A stretch of 64,000 bases of DNA from Bacteroidota bacterium (lineage in GTDB: Bacteria; Bacteroidota; Bacteroidia; Bacteroidales; Paludibacteraceae), in NCBI GenBank assembly GCA_017860345.1, contig JAFNAV010000001.1, positions 41,773-105,772 on the forward strand, given 5' to 3'. Made by a program: the position numbers and the translations under genes. Positions 8,192 through 17,091 of the stretch are shown one piece after another. Below the pieces are notes generated by a model. It was not told the DNA's origin and searched no databases. It worked only from the letters and a program-made list of their open reading frames with translations. Every line of letters begins with the position of its first letter. Within the stretch, counting starts at the first letter, position 1.

Positions 8192-9556
8192 ATGAAAAAG
8201 ATAATTTTATCCCTTTTAGTTATATTATTGTCAACATCGGCCATAATAGCTCAGGAAACAATACCCGCCCCTACTGTAGATTCAGGAGATACAGCCTGGA
8301 TGATAGTAGCTTCAGCTCTGGTATTATTCATGTCCATTCCCGGACTTGCACTCTTTTACGGAGGACTTGTTCGTCGTAAAAATGTTCTTAGCGTTTTCGC
8401 ACAAATATTCATATTAGTAGCCGTAATAAGCATCGAGTGGGTAGTAATAGGCTACAGCAACGCATTCGGCTCAAGCTCCATCGAATGGCTCAAACCCTAT
8501 TTTGGCGGCTTCGACTGGGCATTTCTGAACAATATAAACATATCAGATCTGAGTCCGGCATTTATATCGCACTCGCAACCCACTCCCGAAGGTGGTACCA
8601 TAGGAACTGTTCCCCATCTTATATTCATTATTTTTCAGGGTATGTTTGCTGTAATCACTCCGGCACTTATTGTAGGAGCTTTTGCCGAACGTATCAAATT
8701 CAAAGGTTTTCTTATATTCTCATTGCTTTGGGCACTGTTCATATACAATCCGGTGGCGCACTGGGTGTGGTCGGCCGACGGATGGTTGTTTAATCTGGGA
8801 GCACTTGACTTTGCCGGAGGTACCGTAGTTCACATCAATGCCGGTATAGCAGCATTAGTTACAGCCATAATGCTGGGCAAACGCCGCGACTATAAAGGAC
8901 ATGCCATACCGCCGCACAACATCACATATGTAGCTATGGGTACAGCCATGTTGTGGATTGGATGGTTCGGTTTCAATGCAGGAAGCGGCTTAGCTGCCGA
9001 CGGACTGGCTGCCAACGCATTTCTGGTAACTAACCTGGCAGCGGCTACAGCAGCACTCACCTGGGCATTGCTCGACTGGTTTATCGACAAACGACCTACT
9101 TTGGTTGGCATTTCTACAGGCGCGGTAGCCGGTCTTGTTGCCATAACGCCTGCAGCAGGTTTTGTTGGCGTAGGTGGCGCTCTGATTATTGGTATAGCTG
9201 TTTCTGTTATTTGTTTTATAATGGTAGCTTATGTCAAACCCAAATTAGGTTACGACGATTCGCTCGACGCATTTGGTGTACACGGTATCGGAGGTATTAT
9301 TGGCGCTATACTCACAGGTGTTTTGGCCACACCAGCCATACAAGCCAGTTATAGCGGAGCACTTTACGGCAATCTTAACCAACTGTGGATTCAATTGATT
9401 GCTACAGTTGCCACCATGGTTTTCTCAGGAGTTGGTACCTATATATTATTCAAAATCACTGATCTTACCGTTGGTGTGCGAGTTACCGACAAACAGGAAG
9501 CTACCGGTTTGGATGAAACTCAGCACGGCGAAACGGCATATACAAATTTTGACTAA
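8192..9556 (+). CDS. amt: Ammonium transporter 2 (with cleavable signal peptide)
   Basis: A 454-residue AmtB-type channel. An N-terminal signal peptide (residues 1-20, ending SAIIA before QET) precedes the first pore helix TAWMIVASALVLFMSIPG, as in E. coli AmtB. Pore histidines are His214 (VVHINAG) and His364 (GVHGIGG). The C-tail VTDKQEATGLDETQHGE resembles the PII-binding tail. I use the ATG at 8192; an in-frame GTG at 8129 would overlap glnK2 and destroy the signal peptide. It forms a glnK2-amt2 pair with its own promoter, so the cell can match two channels with two PII partners. Confidence 0.95.
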   Translation: MKKIILSLLVILLSTSAIIAQETIPAPTVDSGDTAWMIVASALVLFMSIPGLALFYGGLVRRKNVLSVFAQIFILVAVISIEWVVIGYSNAFGSSSIEWLKPYFGGFDWAFLNNINISDLSPAFISHSQPTPEGGTIGTVPHLIFIIFQGMFAVITPALIVGAFAERIKFKGFLIFSLLWALFIYNPVAHWVWSADGWLFNLGALDFAGGTVVHINAGIAALVTAIMLGKRRDYKGHAIPPHNITYVAMGTAMLWIGWFGFNAGSGLAADGLAANAFLVTNLAAATAALTWALLDWFIDKRPTLVGISTGAVAGLVAITPAAGFVGVGGALIIGIAVSVICFIMVAYVKPKLGYDDSLDAFGVHGIGGIIGAILTGVLATPAIQASYSGALYGNLNQLWIQLIATVATMVFSGVGTYILFKITDLTVGVRVTDKQEATGLDETQHGETAYTNFD

Positions 9557-9574
9557 TATCAAAAAATTATTACC

Positions 9575-9622
9575 AACGGAAGGTGTTCAAAGATGAAAGC
9601 GCTTATCGGAGACACCTCCGTT
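9575..9622 (+). terminator. Hairpin after amt2, possible terminator
   Basis: AACGGAAGGTGTT (9575-9587) pairs with GACACCTCCGTT (9611-9622), with one bulged A and one G-T pair. No good T run follows, so termination is uncertain. Confidence 0.45.
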
Positions 9623-9650
9623 GTAAATCACAAACACGATTATTAAAAAC

Positions 9651-9709
9651 ATCGTGTGTTTTTTAGTTTTATTGTTTCGGGCAGACTACTTCGCGATGAA
9701 ATAGTCTGC
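9651..9709 (+). repeat. Amt 3' element, copy 2
   Basis: The leader 9651-9677 is identical to 7476-7502. The hairpin that follows, GCAGACTA (9681-9688) with TAGTCTGC (9702-9709), has the same outer six base pairs as copy 1, but its CC/GG pairs have become TA/TA with pairing kept. The T run after the stem is weaker than in copy 1. The rest of the gap to glnN (9710-10071) is AT-rich and holds only a promoter. Confidence 0.7.
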
Positions 9710-9960
9710 TCACTTTAAATTTTAATTTATTATTATTTAAAGCGAAAAATTTTTATATTAAAACCAATATATGCAATTTTTGTGGCATTCTTTCAGCAAA
9801 CTTGCCTTTACGGCCATTTTTTGATGTCTGTCATAGCGCATTTATTAGTTTTAAATCGAAAGCAAAAGCACTATTATTATTTCAATATGAAATTAAAATG
9901 CCCGTAAAAATTTCATATACAAAAATAAACTTTATTTATCACATAAAAAGTAAGAATAAA

Positions 9961-9991
9961 TTGCTTAAAAGTATCATTTTAATTATTTTTG
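9961..9991 (+). promoter_or_regulatory. Promoter of glnN
   Basis: The -7 element TATTTTTG (9984-9991) has an imperfect -33 element TTGC (9961-9964) 19 bases upstream. The ATG of glnN lies 80 bases downstream. Confidence 0.55.
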
Positions 9992-10071
9992 TAGAATAAT
10001 AGAGACATTAAGAAAGTATTCTCATCAAAATATTAAAAAAAAATAATAAATCAAATTACACAAAAAAAATT

Positions 10072-12267
10072 ATGTCATCATTAAGATTTAAAGCTGTAGA
10101 AGAAGCTTTTAAGAAAAAAGCTCTTTGTGTATCAGCACCGGAAAAGTACACTTCCGATTATTACGGCAAATATGTGTTTAACAGTGTTGCTATGGCCAAA
10201 TATCTGTCGAAAGACACATTGAAAGCCCTGAAAAATGTAATTAATCAGGGAGCAACTCTTGATGTTACTCTGGCAAATCATATTGCAGCCGGCATGAAAC
10301 TGTGGGCAACTGACCTGGGCGCTACACACTACACACACTGGTTTCAACCATTAACTGACGGAACTGCTGAAAAGCACGATTCTTTCATTGACTATGTTGG
10401 CGCACCTGGCGAAGAGATTATCGAAGATTTCTCAGGAAAATTGTTGGTACAACAGGAACCTGACGCTTCATCTTTTCCAAATGGAGGTATCCGCAGCACA
10501 TTCGAGGCCCGTGGTTACACTGCCTGGGATCCATCTTCACCAGCATTTGTTGTTGATGACACTTTGGTAATTCCTACAATTTTCTTCTCGTATACCGGCG
10601 AATCGCTCGACTTGAAAGCGCCGCTGAAAAAAGCTTTGGCAGCTGTAAACGATGCAGCAGTAGCTGTTTGTCAGCTTTTCGACCCTAATGTAAAGAAAGT
10701 AAGTGCATTTTTGGGATGGGAACAGGAATATTTTCTGGTAGACGAAGGTTTGTATGCTACCCGTCCGGACTTAATGCTTACCGGCCGTACTTTGCTTGGC
10801 CACGAATCTGCTAAAAACCAGCAGTTGGAAGACCACTATTTTGGCGCAGTACCTTCACGCGTAGCTGCTTACATGAAAGATTTGGAATTTGAAGCCTATA
10901 AATATGGTATTCCATTGAAAACCCGTCACAACGAGGTAGCTCCAAACCAGTTTGAGCTTGCTCCAATTTATGGCGAAGCCAATCTGGCAGTAGATCAAAA
11001 CCTTTTGGTGATGTCAATCATGAGAAAAGTTGCCCGTCGTCATGGTTTCCGTGTTCTGTTGCACGAAAAACCATTTGCCGGAGTAAACGGTTCGGGAAAA
11101 CACAATAACTGGTCGCTGGGAACCGACACTGGTGTAGTTCTTTACGCACCGGGTAAAACTGCCGAAGAAAATCTTCAGTTCATTACATTCATCACTACTA
11201 CATTGATGGCTGTACATAAACACAACGCTTTGCTGAAAGCCTCTATCATGACTGCTCAGAACGCACACCGTTTGGGCGCAAATGAAGCTCCTCCGGCAAT
11301 TATATCGGCTTTCCTTGGCTCGCAACTTACAGCAGTGCTCGACAAAATTGAAAACAGCACAAGCGAAGAAGCCATCCTGATTGACGACAAAAAGAAACTC
11401 AAATTGGATATACCTCATATCCCGGAAGTGTTCCTTGACAATACTGACCGTAACCGTACTTCGCCGTTTGCATTTACTGGCAACCGTTTCGAGTTCCGCG
11501 CAGTAGGTTCATCGGCCAACTGTTCATCGGCAATGACCGTATTGAACACAGCTGTAGCTGATCAGTTATTAGACTTCAAAGCTCAGGTAGATGCTAAAAT
11601 GGCTGCAGGTTCAACCAAAGAAAAAGCAATTTTTGATGTCATCAAATCTTATATCAAAGCGTCAAAAGCTATACGTTTTGATGGAAATGGCTATAGCGAC
11701 GAGTGGAAAGCAGAAGCTGCAAAACGCGGATTGGACTGCGAAACAAGCGCTCCTGAAATAGTTAAAGCATATACTACTAAATCAAGTATTGAATTATTCA
11801 CCAAACTGGGTGTTTTAACTGAAAAAGAACTTGAATCGCGCAACGAGGTGAAATGGGAAACTTATGTAAAATGGATTCAGATTGAAGCCCGCGTTCTTGG
11901 CGATTTAACTTTGAATCACATTATTCCTGTAGCAACCCGTTATCAAAGTCTGTTGCTGGATAATGTTTCAAAAATTAAAGCTTCGTTCCCTGCCGACAAA
12001 GCTGAAAGCCTCAGCAAACTGAACAGCCAGTTGATTATTGAAATCAGCGAACGTGTTGCTGTTATCAAAAATGCAGTAGACGATATGGTAGATACCCGTC
12101 GCAAAGTAAATAAACTTGAACACGAGTATGACAAAGCAGTAGCATATCACGATAAAGTACTTCCATATTTCGATGTAATCCGTTACAATGTCGACAAGCT
12201 TGAGCTTATTGTTGACGATGAAATGTGGTCATTGCCAAAATATCGCGAATTGCTGTTTATCAGATAA
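10072..12267 (+). CDS. glnN: Glutamine synthetase type III
   Basis: A 731-residue enzyme that makes glutamine from glutamate, ammonia and ATP. Length and sequence are those of GSIII, the large dodecameric form first described in Bacteroides, not the ~470-residue GSI. Recognisable parts are the THWFQPLTDGTAEKHDSF region (about 92-109), GWEQEYFLVDEG (about 219-230, glutamate/metal site), and VNGSGKHNNWS (about 338-348). GSIII lacks the GSI adenylylation loop, so control by PII and adenylyltransferase is not expected. It receives ammonium brought in by amt1/amt2 and hands glutamine to gltBD downstream. It is its own unit, with promoter and terminator. Confidence 0.97.
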   Translation: MSSLRFKAVEEAFKKKALCVSAPEKYTSDYYGKYVFNSVAMAKYLSKDTLKALKNVINQGATLDVTLANHIAAGMKLWATDLGATHYTHWFQPLTDGTAEKHDSFIDYVGAPGEEIIEDFSGKLLVQQEPDASSFPNGGIRSTFEARGYTAWDPSSPAFVVDDTLVIPTIFFSYTGESLDLKAPLKKALAAVNDAAVAVCQLFDPNVKKVSAFLGWEQEYFLVDEGLYATRPDLMLTGRTLLGHESAKNQQLEDHYFGAVPSRVAAYMKDLEFEAYKYGIPLKTRHNEVAPNQFELAPIYGEANLAVDQNLLVMSIMRKVARRHGFRVLLHEKPFAGVNGSGKHNNWSLGTDTGVVLYAPGKTAEENLQFITFITTTLMAVHKHNALLKASIMTAQNAHRLGANEAPPAIISAFLGSQLTAVLDKIENSTSEEAILIDDKKKLKLDIPHIPEVFLDNTDRNRTSPFAFTGNRFEFRAVGSSANCSSAMTVLNTAVADQLLDFKAQVDAKMAAGSTKEKAIFDVIKSYIKASKAIRFDGNGYSDEWKAEAAKRGLDCETSAPEIVKAYTTKSSIELFTKLGVLTEKELESRNEVKWETYVKWIQIEARVLGDLTLNHIIPVATRYQSLLLDNVSKIKASFPADKAESLSKLNSQLIIEISERVAVIKNAVDDMVDTRRKVNKLEHEYDKAVAYHDKVLPYFDVIRYNVDKLELIVDDEMWSLPKYRELLFIR

Positions 12268-12313
12268 GTATTATTATCCGTAATACACTGATAATTGAAT
12301 ATAATTTAATAAT

Positions 12314-12355
12314 AGTGGGAGAATTATCCAAAAGAGGAAATCTCCCACTATTTTT
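12314..12355 (+). terminator. Intrinsic terminator after glnN
   Basis: AGTGGGAGA (12314-12322) pairs with TCTCCCACT (12341-12349), followed by ATTTTT. Confidence 0.85.
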
Positions 12356-12440
12356 CACAACAATAAAACTAAAACAACAAGCACATCAAGAGGTGTTGTA
12401 GGTTTCGGAAGAAGCCTGATTTTAAAAGAAAAAGATTTTT

Positions 12441-15400
12441 ATGAGTTCAAACCCATTACATATCGACGAATATGAGCAGCGTTCGCTGTATTCATTTCAA
12501 AACGAACACGATGCATGCGGTGTAGGCCTTGTTTTAAACCTCTACGGAGAAAAGTCTCACGAAATTGTAGAAAAAGGTTTACAGGTATTAGAAAACATGG
12601 TACACCGTGGCGCAGAAAGTGCCGATAACAAAACAGGTGATGGTGCAGGGATATTAGTTCAGATTCCTCACGAGTTTATATTACTTCAGGGCATTCCCGT
12701 ACCCGCCAAAGGTAAATACGGAACAGGGCTCGTTTTCCTTCCTAAAGAAGCCTCCAAAGCCCAACTTTGCCTCAATGTAATAAAAGAAGTATTAGAAAAA
12801 GACGGCCTTCAGTTACTTGCAACCAGAGATGTCCCCGTAAACAGCGACATATTGGGTCAGATATCCGCCTCGAACGAACCCGCAATCAAACAAATATTCG
12901 TGACCGGTGCCAACAGTCAGGAAGAACTTGAACACAAACTTTATGTGGTTCGTAAAAAAATTGAAAAATCCATTCTAAAATCCAATATTGCGAAAGAACG
13001 CAGCTTCTACATTGTCAGCTTATCAACCAAGCAGATGATTTACAAGGGAATGCTCACCTCGCTTCAGTTACGCGAGTACTACCCCGATCTTTCCAACACT
13101 AACTTCACCAGCGGTATTGCGCTTGTACACTCACGCTTTAGTACCAATACATTCCCTACCTGGGATTTGGCGCAACCCTTCCGTATGCTCGGTCACAATG
13201 GCGAAATCAACACCATACGCGGTAACCGTCAGTGGATGGAATCGCGCGAAAGTGTTTTAAAATCAGATCAGTTGGGCAATCTGGAAGAGCTGTTCCCGAT
13301 AGTACAGCCCGGTATGAGCGACAGTGCCACACTCGACAATGTGCTTGAATTTCTTGTTATGTCGGGCAAAAGTCTGCCACATGCCATGGCCATGCTTGTG
13401 CCTGAAAGCTGGAATCAGAAAAATCCAATTTCGGACAATCTGAGAGCCTTTTACGAATATCACAGCACATTTATGGAACCGTGGGACGGTCCTGCCACTT
13501 TGCTTTTCAGTGATGGACGCTACGCAGGTGGTATGCTCGATCGCAACGGTCTCAGACCAGCCCGATACCTTGTAACACATGACAACATCATGGTTATTGC
13601 TTCAGAAACGGGAACCATTGAATTTGAACCGGGAAATATTAAAGAAAAAGGTCGCCTCAAGCCAGGTAAAATGCTGATGGTGGACACCGAACTCGGACAG
13701 ATATTCTATGATACTGAGTTGAAAGAAGGTTTGGCAAAAGCATTCCCGTATCGCGAGTGGTTAAACCGCAATTGCGTTAATCTGGATACCATTTCGTCGG
13801 GTCGCAAAGTTAAAACAGAAATCAATAATTACCCTACATTGCTTCACGCATTCGGGTATTCAAAAGAAGATATTGAACGCCTGATTTTGCCAATGGCTAA
13901 TGATGGCTATGAACCTACATCGTCGATGGGTAACGACGTAACGCTGTCGGTTTTCTCTGACAAACCTCAGCGATTATTCAATTACTTCCGTCAGCAGTTT
14001 GCGCAGGTAACCAACCCTCCCATCGACCCTATCCGCGAAGAATTGGTCATGTCGCTCACGGGTTATGTAGGCTCTGTACATCAAAATCTGCTTGAACCTG
14101 CACACGAAATTTGTAAGATGGTGAAACTCAAAAGCCCGGTACTTACAAATTCGCAGTTCGACATATTAATGAATCTGAATTATAAAGGATTCTACACTAT
14201 ATCATTACCTATGCTTTTCGACCCCAAAAAAGGTGCGAAAGGTCTTGAGTCGGCCATTCAGGAATTATGTCTGTCTGTAGAAAAAGCCGTAGATGATGGT
14301 AAAAACTACATCGTACTAAGCGACCGTGGTGTAGATGCTAACCATGCCCCTATCCCGTCATTGCTTGCCGTATCGGCCGTACATCTTTACCTTGTTCAAA
14401 AACGCAAGAGAATGCAGATTGACATCGTAGTTGAATCGGCTGAGCCACGTGAAGTGATGCATTTTGCCTTGCTGTTTGGGTTTGGAGCCAATGCAGTCAA
14501 TCCGTATATGGTTTTTGGCATTCTCAACGATAAAATCAAGTCGGGCGACATTAGCATGGACTTGGATACAGCTAAAAAGCACTACATCAAAGCCGTAAAC
14601 AAAGGGTTACTTAAAGTTCTATCCAAAATGGGTAACTCTACATTGCGAAGCTATCGCGGTGCACATATTTTTGAAGCAATCGGTATTTCATCGCCCTTCA
14701 TGGAAAAATACTTCAAAGGCATTTCATCGGCCATTGGCGGTATTGATATTGAAGATGTTGCCAATGAAGTAATCAAACCACATACAGAAGCATTCTACCC
14801 CGAAGAAGGAAGCGACCCATCGCAACTGTACAACCTGGGGCTTTACAGCTACCGCGTTGATGGTGAAGAGCACGCCTGGAATCCGGAAACCATTGCACGC
14901 CTGCAAATAGCTACACGCACAGGCAGTTATGACAAATATAAAGAATATGCAAAAGCTGTAGATGAAAAAGCAAATCCGATTTTCATCCGCGATTTGTTAG
15001 ACTATAAACAAAAACCGATTGACATAAACGAGGTAGAACCTGTAGAGAAAATCATGAAGCGCTTTGTTACAGGTGCTATGTCCTACGGTTCAATCAGTAG
15101 AGAAGCCCATGAAGCCATGGCCATGGCCATGAATAAAATAGGTGGTCGCAGTAATACCGGCGAAGGTGGCGAAGATCCTGAACGTTATAAAAAACGTGAA
15201 GATGGATTGAGTACCCGCAGTTCCATTAAGCAGGTAGCATCCGGACGCTTTGGGGTAACTGCCGAGTATCTTGTAAATGCTGACGAAATACAGATTAAAA
15301 TAGCTCAGGGTGCAAAACCCGGTGAAGGTGGTCAGCTGCCCGGACACAAAGTGGACAAAATCATTGCTAAAACCCGTCACTCAATACCGGGTATTTCGTT

Positions 15401-16967
15401 GATATCGCCTCCGCCGCATCATGACATTTACTCCATTGAAGACCTGGCACAGCTGATTTATGATTTGAAAAACATCAATCCATCGGCCATGATTAGTGTA
15501 AAATTGGTTTCGGAAACCGGAGTAGGTACTATTGCAGCCGGTGTGGCCAAAGCAAAAGCCGACCTGATTCTGATCAGTGGTGCGGAAGGTGGAACCGGAG
15601 CCAGTCCGTCAAGTTCAATTAAACATGCAGGCTTGCCCGTTGAAATTGGCCTTGCCGAGACTCAACAAACCTTAGTAATGAACAACCTGCGCGGACAGGT
15701 ACGCTTACAAACCGACGGTCAGCTCAAAACCGGTCGCGACATTGTAATCTCGGCATTACTTGGAGCAGAAGAATATGGATTTGCAACCAGTGCGCTAATT
15801 ATTTTGGGTTGCGTAATGATGCGTAAATGCCACCTCAACACTTGTCCGGTGGGCGTAGCTACGCAGGATGAAGAGCTTCGCAAACACTTTGTAGGAAAAT
15901 ATGAGTATTTGGTAAACTTCTTCAACTTTATAGCTCAGGATGTACGCGAACATTTAGCGCAATTGGGTTATCGTAATCTCGATGAAATTATCGGACGAGC
16001 CGAGTTGTTGCAGCAGAAAAAGAACATTGGTGGCAGCGCTAAAATCAAGAAAGTTGATCTTTCAAGAATTTTATATGTTCCACAAAATGGCGCATCACTT
16101 CGTCAGGTAAAAACACAGGATCATAAAATAGACAAAGTGCTTGACCGCGATTTAATTAAAAAATCATTACCGGCGCTTGACCTTTGCATGCCTGTAGAAA
16201 TAAAATCGAAAATAAAAAACACCGATCGTACGGTAGGCGCCATGCTTTCAGGCGAAATAGCCAAACGCTACGGAGATGCAGGACTACCAAACGAAACCAT
16301 CAAAGCCTATTTTACAGGTTCGGCTGGTCAGAGTTTTGGAGCTTTCCTGAGCAAAGGTGTATATTTTGAACTTACCGGCGAAGCCAACGACTACGTAGGT
16401 AAAGGATTATCCGGAGGTAAAATTGTTGTTGTAGCACCAAAAGAAAGCACTTTTAAACCGGAAGAAAACATCATTGCCGGAAACACGATTTTGTATGGAG
16501 CCACATCAGGCGAAGTATATATCAACGGTGTAGTTGGTGAACGTTTTTGCGTACGTAACTCAGGAGCTACAGCCGTGGTAGAAGGCGCAGGCGATCACTG
16601 CTGCGAGTATATGACAGGCGGACGTACAGTGGTACTTGGCAAAACCGGACGTAACTTTGCCGCCGGGATGAGTGGTGGTGTAGCTTATGTGCTCGATGAA
16701 ACAGGAAATTTCGACTTTTTCTGTAATATGGAAATGGTGGAATTATCGCTTATCGAGGACAGTCATGATAGTAAAGAGCTTAAAAATCTGATTGAAAATC
16801 ATTACAGATTTACCAACAGCTCGCGCGCTAAACATATCCTGAACAATTGGAAAGATTATGTAGATAAATTCATTAAAGTTGTTCCTATAGAATACAAAAA
16901 AGTAATACAGGAAGAAAAAATGGAAGCTATCAACAAGAAAATTGCTCAGGTAGAACGCGACTACTAA
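12441..16967 (+). CDS. gltB: Glutamate synthase (NADPH), large subunit
   Basis: A 1508-residue GOGAT alpha subunit that moves the amide nitrogen of glutamine to 2-oxoglutarate. The N-terminal Ntn amidotransferase has its nucleophile at Cys26 (NEHDACGVG), so a 25-residue propeptide is removed. HRGAESADNKTGDGAG follows. The FMN/synthase domain contains the 3Fe-4S ligands Cys1124, Cys1130 and Cys1135 in GCVMMRKCHLNTCPVG. A C-terminal GXGXG beta-helix domain (from about 1270) holds the repeated Gly motifs. Length equals that of E. coli GltB. gltD follows 124 bases downstream; the gap contains a pair of palindromic repeats that do not look native to the operon. Confidence 0.98.
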   Translation: MSSNPLHIDEYEQRSLYSFQNEHDACGVGLVLNLYGEKSHEIVEKGLQVLENMVHRGAESADNKTGDGAGILVQIPHEFILLQGIPVPAKGKYGTGLVFLPKEASKAQLCLNVIKEVLEKDGLQLLATRDVPVNSDILGQISASNEPAIKQIFVTGANSQEELEHKLYVVRKKIEKSILKSNIAKERSFYIVSLSTKQMIYKGMLTSLQLREYYPDLSNTNFTSGIALVHSRFSTNTFPTWDLAQPFRMLGHNGEINTIRGNRQWMESRESVLKSDQLGNLEELFPIVQPGMSDSATLDNVLEFLVMSGKSLPHAMAMLVPESWNQKNPISDNLRAFYEYHSTFMEPWDGPATLLFSDGRYAGGMLDRNGLRPARYLVTHDNIMVIASETGTIEFEPGNIKEKGRLKPGKMLMVDTELGQIFYDTELKEGLAKAFPYREWLNRNCVNLDTISSGRKVKTEINNYPTLLHAFGYSKEDIERLILPMANDGYEPTSSMGNDVTLSVFSDKPQRLFNYFRQQFAQVTNPPIDPIREELVMSLTGYVGSVHQNLLEPAHEICKMVKLKSPVLTNSQFDILMNLNYKGFYTISLPMLFDPKKGAKGLESAIQELCLSVEKAVDDGKNYIVLSDRGVDANHAPIPSLLAVSAVHLYLVQKRKRMQIDIVVESAEPREVMHFALLFGFGANAVNPYMVFGILNDKIKSGDISMDLDTAKKHYIKAVNKGLLKVLSKMGNSTLRSYRGAHIFEAIGISSPFMEKYFKGISSAIGGIDIEDVANEVIKPHTEAFYPEEGSDPSQLYNLGLYSYRVDGEEHAWNPETIARLQIATRTGSYDKYKEYAKAVDEKANPIFIRDLLDYKQKPIDINEVEPVEKIMKRFVTGAMSYGSISREAHEAMAMAMNKIGGRSNTGEGGEDPERYKKREDGLSTRSSIKQVASGRFGVTAEYLVNADEIQIKIAQGAKPGEGGQLPGHKVDKIIAKTRHSIPGISLISPPPHHDIYSIEDLAQLIYDLKNINPSAMISVKLVSETGVGTIAAGVAKAKADLILISGAEGGTGASPSSSIKHAGLPVEIGLAETQQTLVMNNLRGQVRLQTDGQLKTGRDIVISALLGAEEYGFATSALIILGCVMMRKCHLNTCPVGVATQDEELRKHFVGKYEYLVNFFNFIAQDVREHLAQLGYRNLDEIIGRAELLQQKKNIGGSAKIKKVDLSRILYVPQNGASLRQVKTQDHKIDKVLDRDLIKKSLPALDLCMPVEIKSKIKNTDRTVGAMLSGEIAKRYGDAGLPNETIKAYFTGSAGQSFGAFLSKGVYFELTGEANDYVGKGLSGGKIVVVAPKESTFKPEENIIAGNTILYGATSGEVYINGVVGERFCVRNSGATAVVEGAGDHCCEYMTGGRTVVLGKTGRNFAAGMSGGVAYVLDETGNFDFFCNMEMVELSLIEDSHDSKELKNLIENHYRFTNSSRAKHILNNWKDYVDKFIKVVPIEYKKVIQEEKMEAINKKIAQVERDY

Positions 16968-16970
16968 AAA

Positions 16971-17083
16971 CCCCTGCCTCCCCAAAAAAGGGAGTTCAGG
17001 AAGTAAAACAATAAAATTATTACAAACTAACTTTTATAAGCCAACCAAAAAATCTCCCCATTGGGGAGATTCAGAGGGGCTTC
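16971..17083. repeat. Pair of G/C palindromic repeats between gltB and gltD
   Basis: Two short palindromes of a type scattered through Bacteroidetes genomes. The left one (16971-17000) contains CTCCCC-AAAAAA-GGGAG. The right one (17051-17083) contains AATCTCCCC-A-TTGGGGAGATT plus AGAGGGGCTTC. They lie in opposite orientation about 100 bases apart. The right hairpin lacks a T run, so it is not a normal terminator, but it may reduce gltD expression or protect the gltB mRNA end. The same style of pair occurs inside valS at 47063-47190. Confidence 0.6.
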
Positions 17084-17091
17084 AACATAAT

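Noticed and set aside
9802..9999. 65-codon open frame upstream of glnN
   Set aside because: It lies in the promoter region, has no family resemblance and overlaps the glnN promoter.
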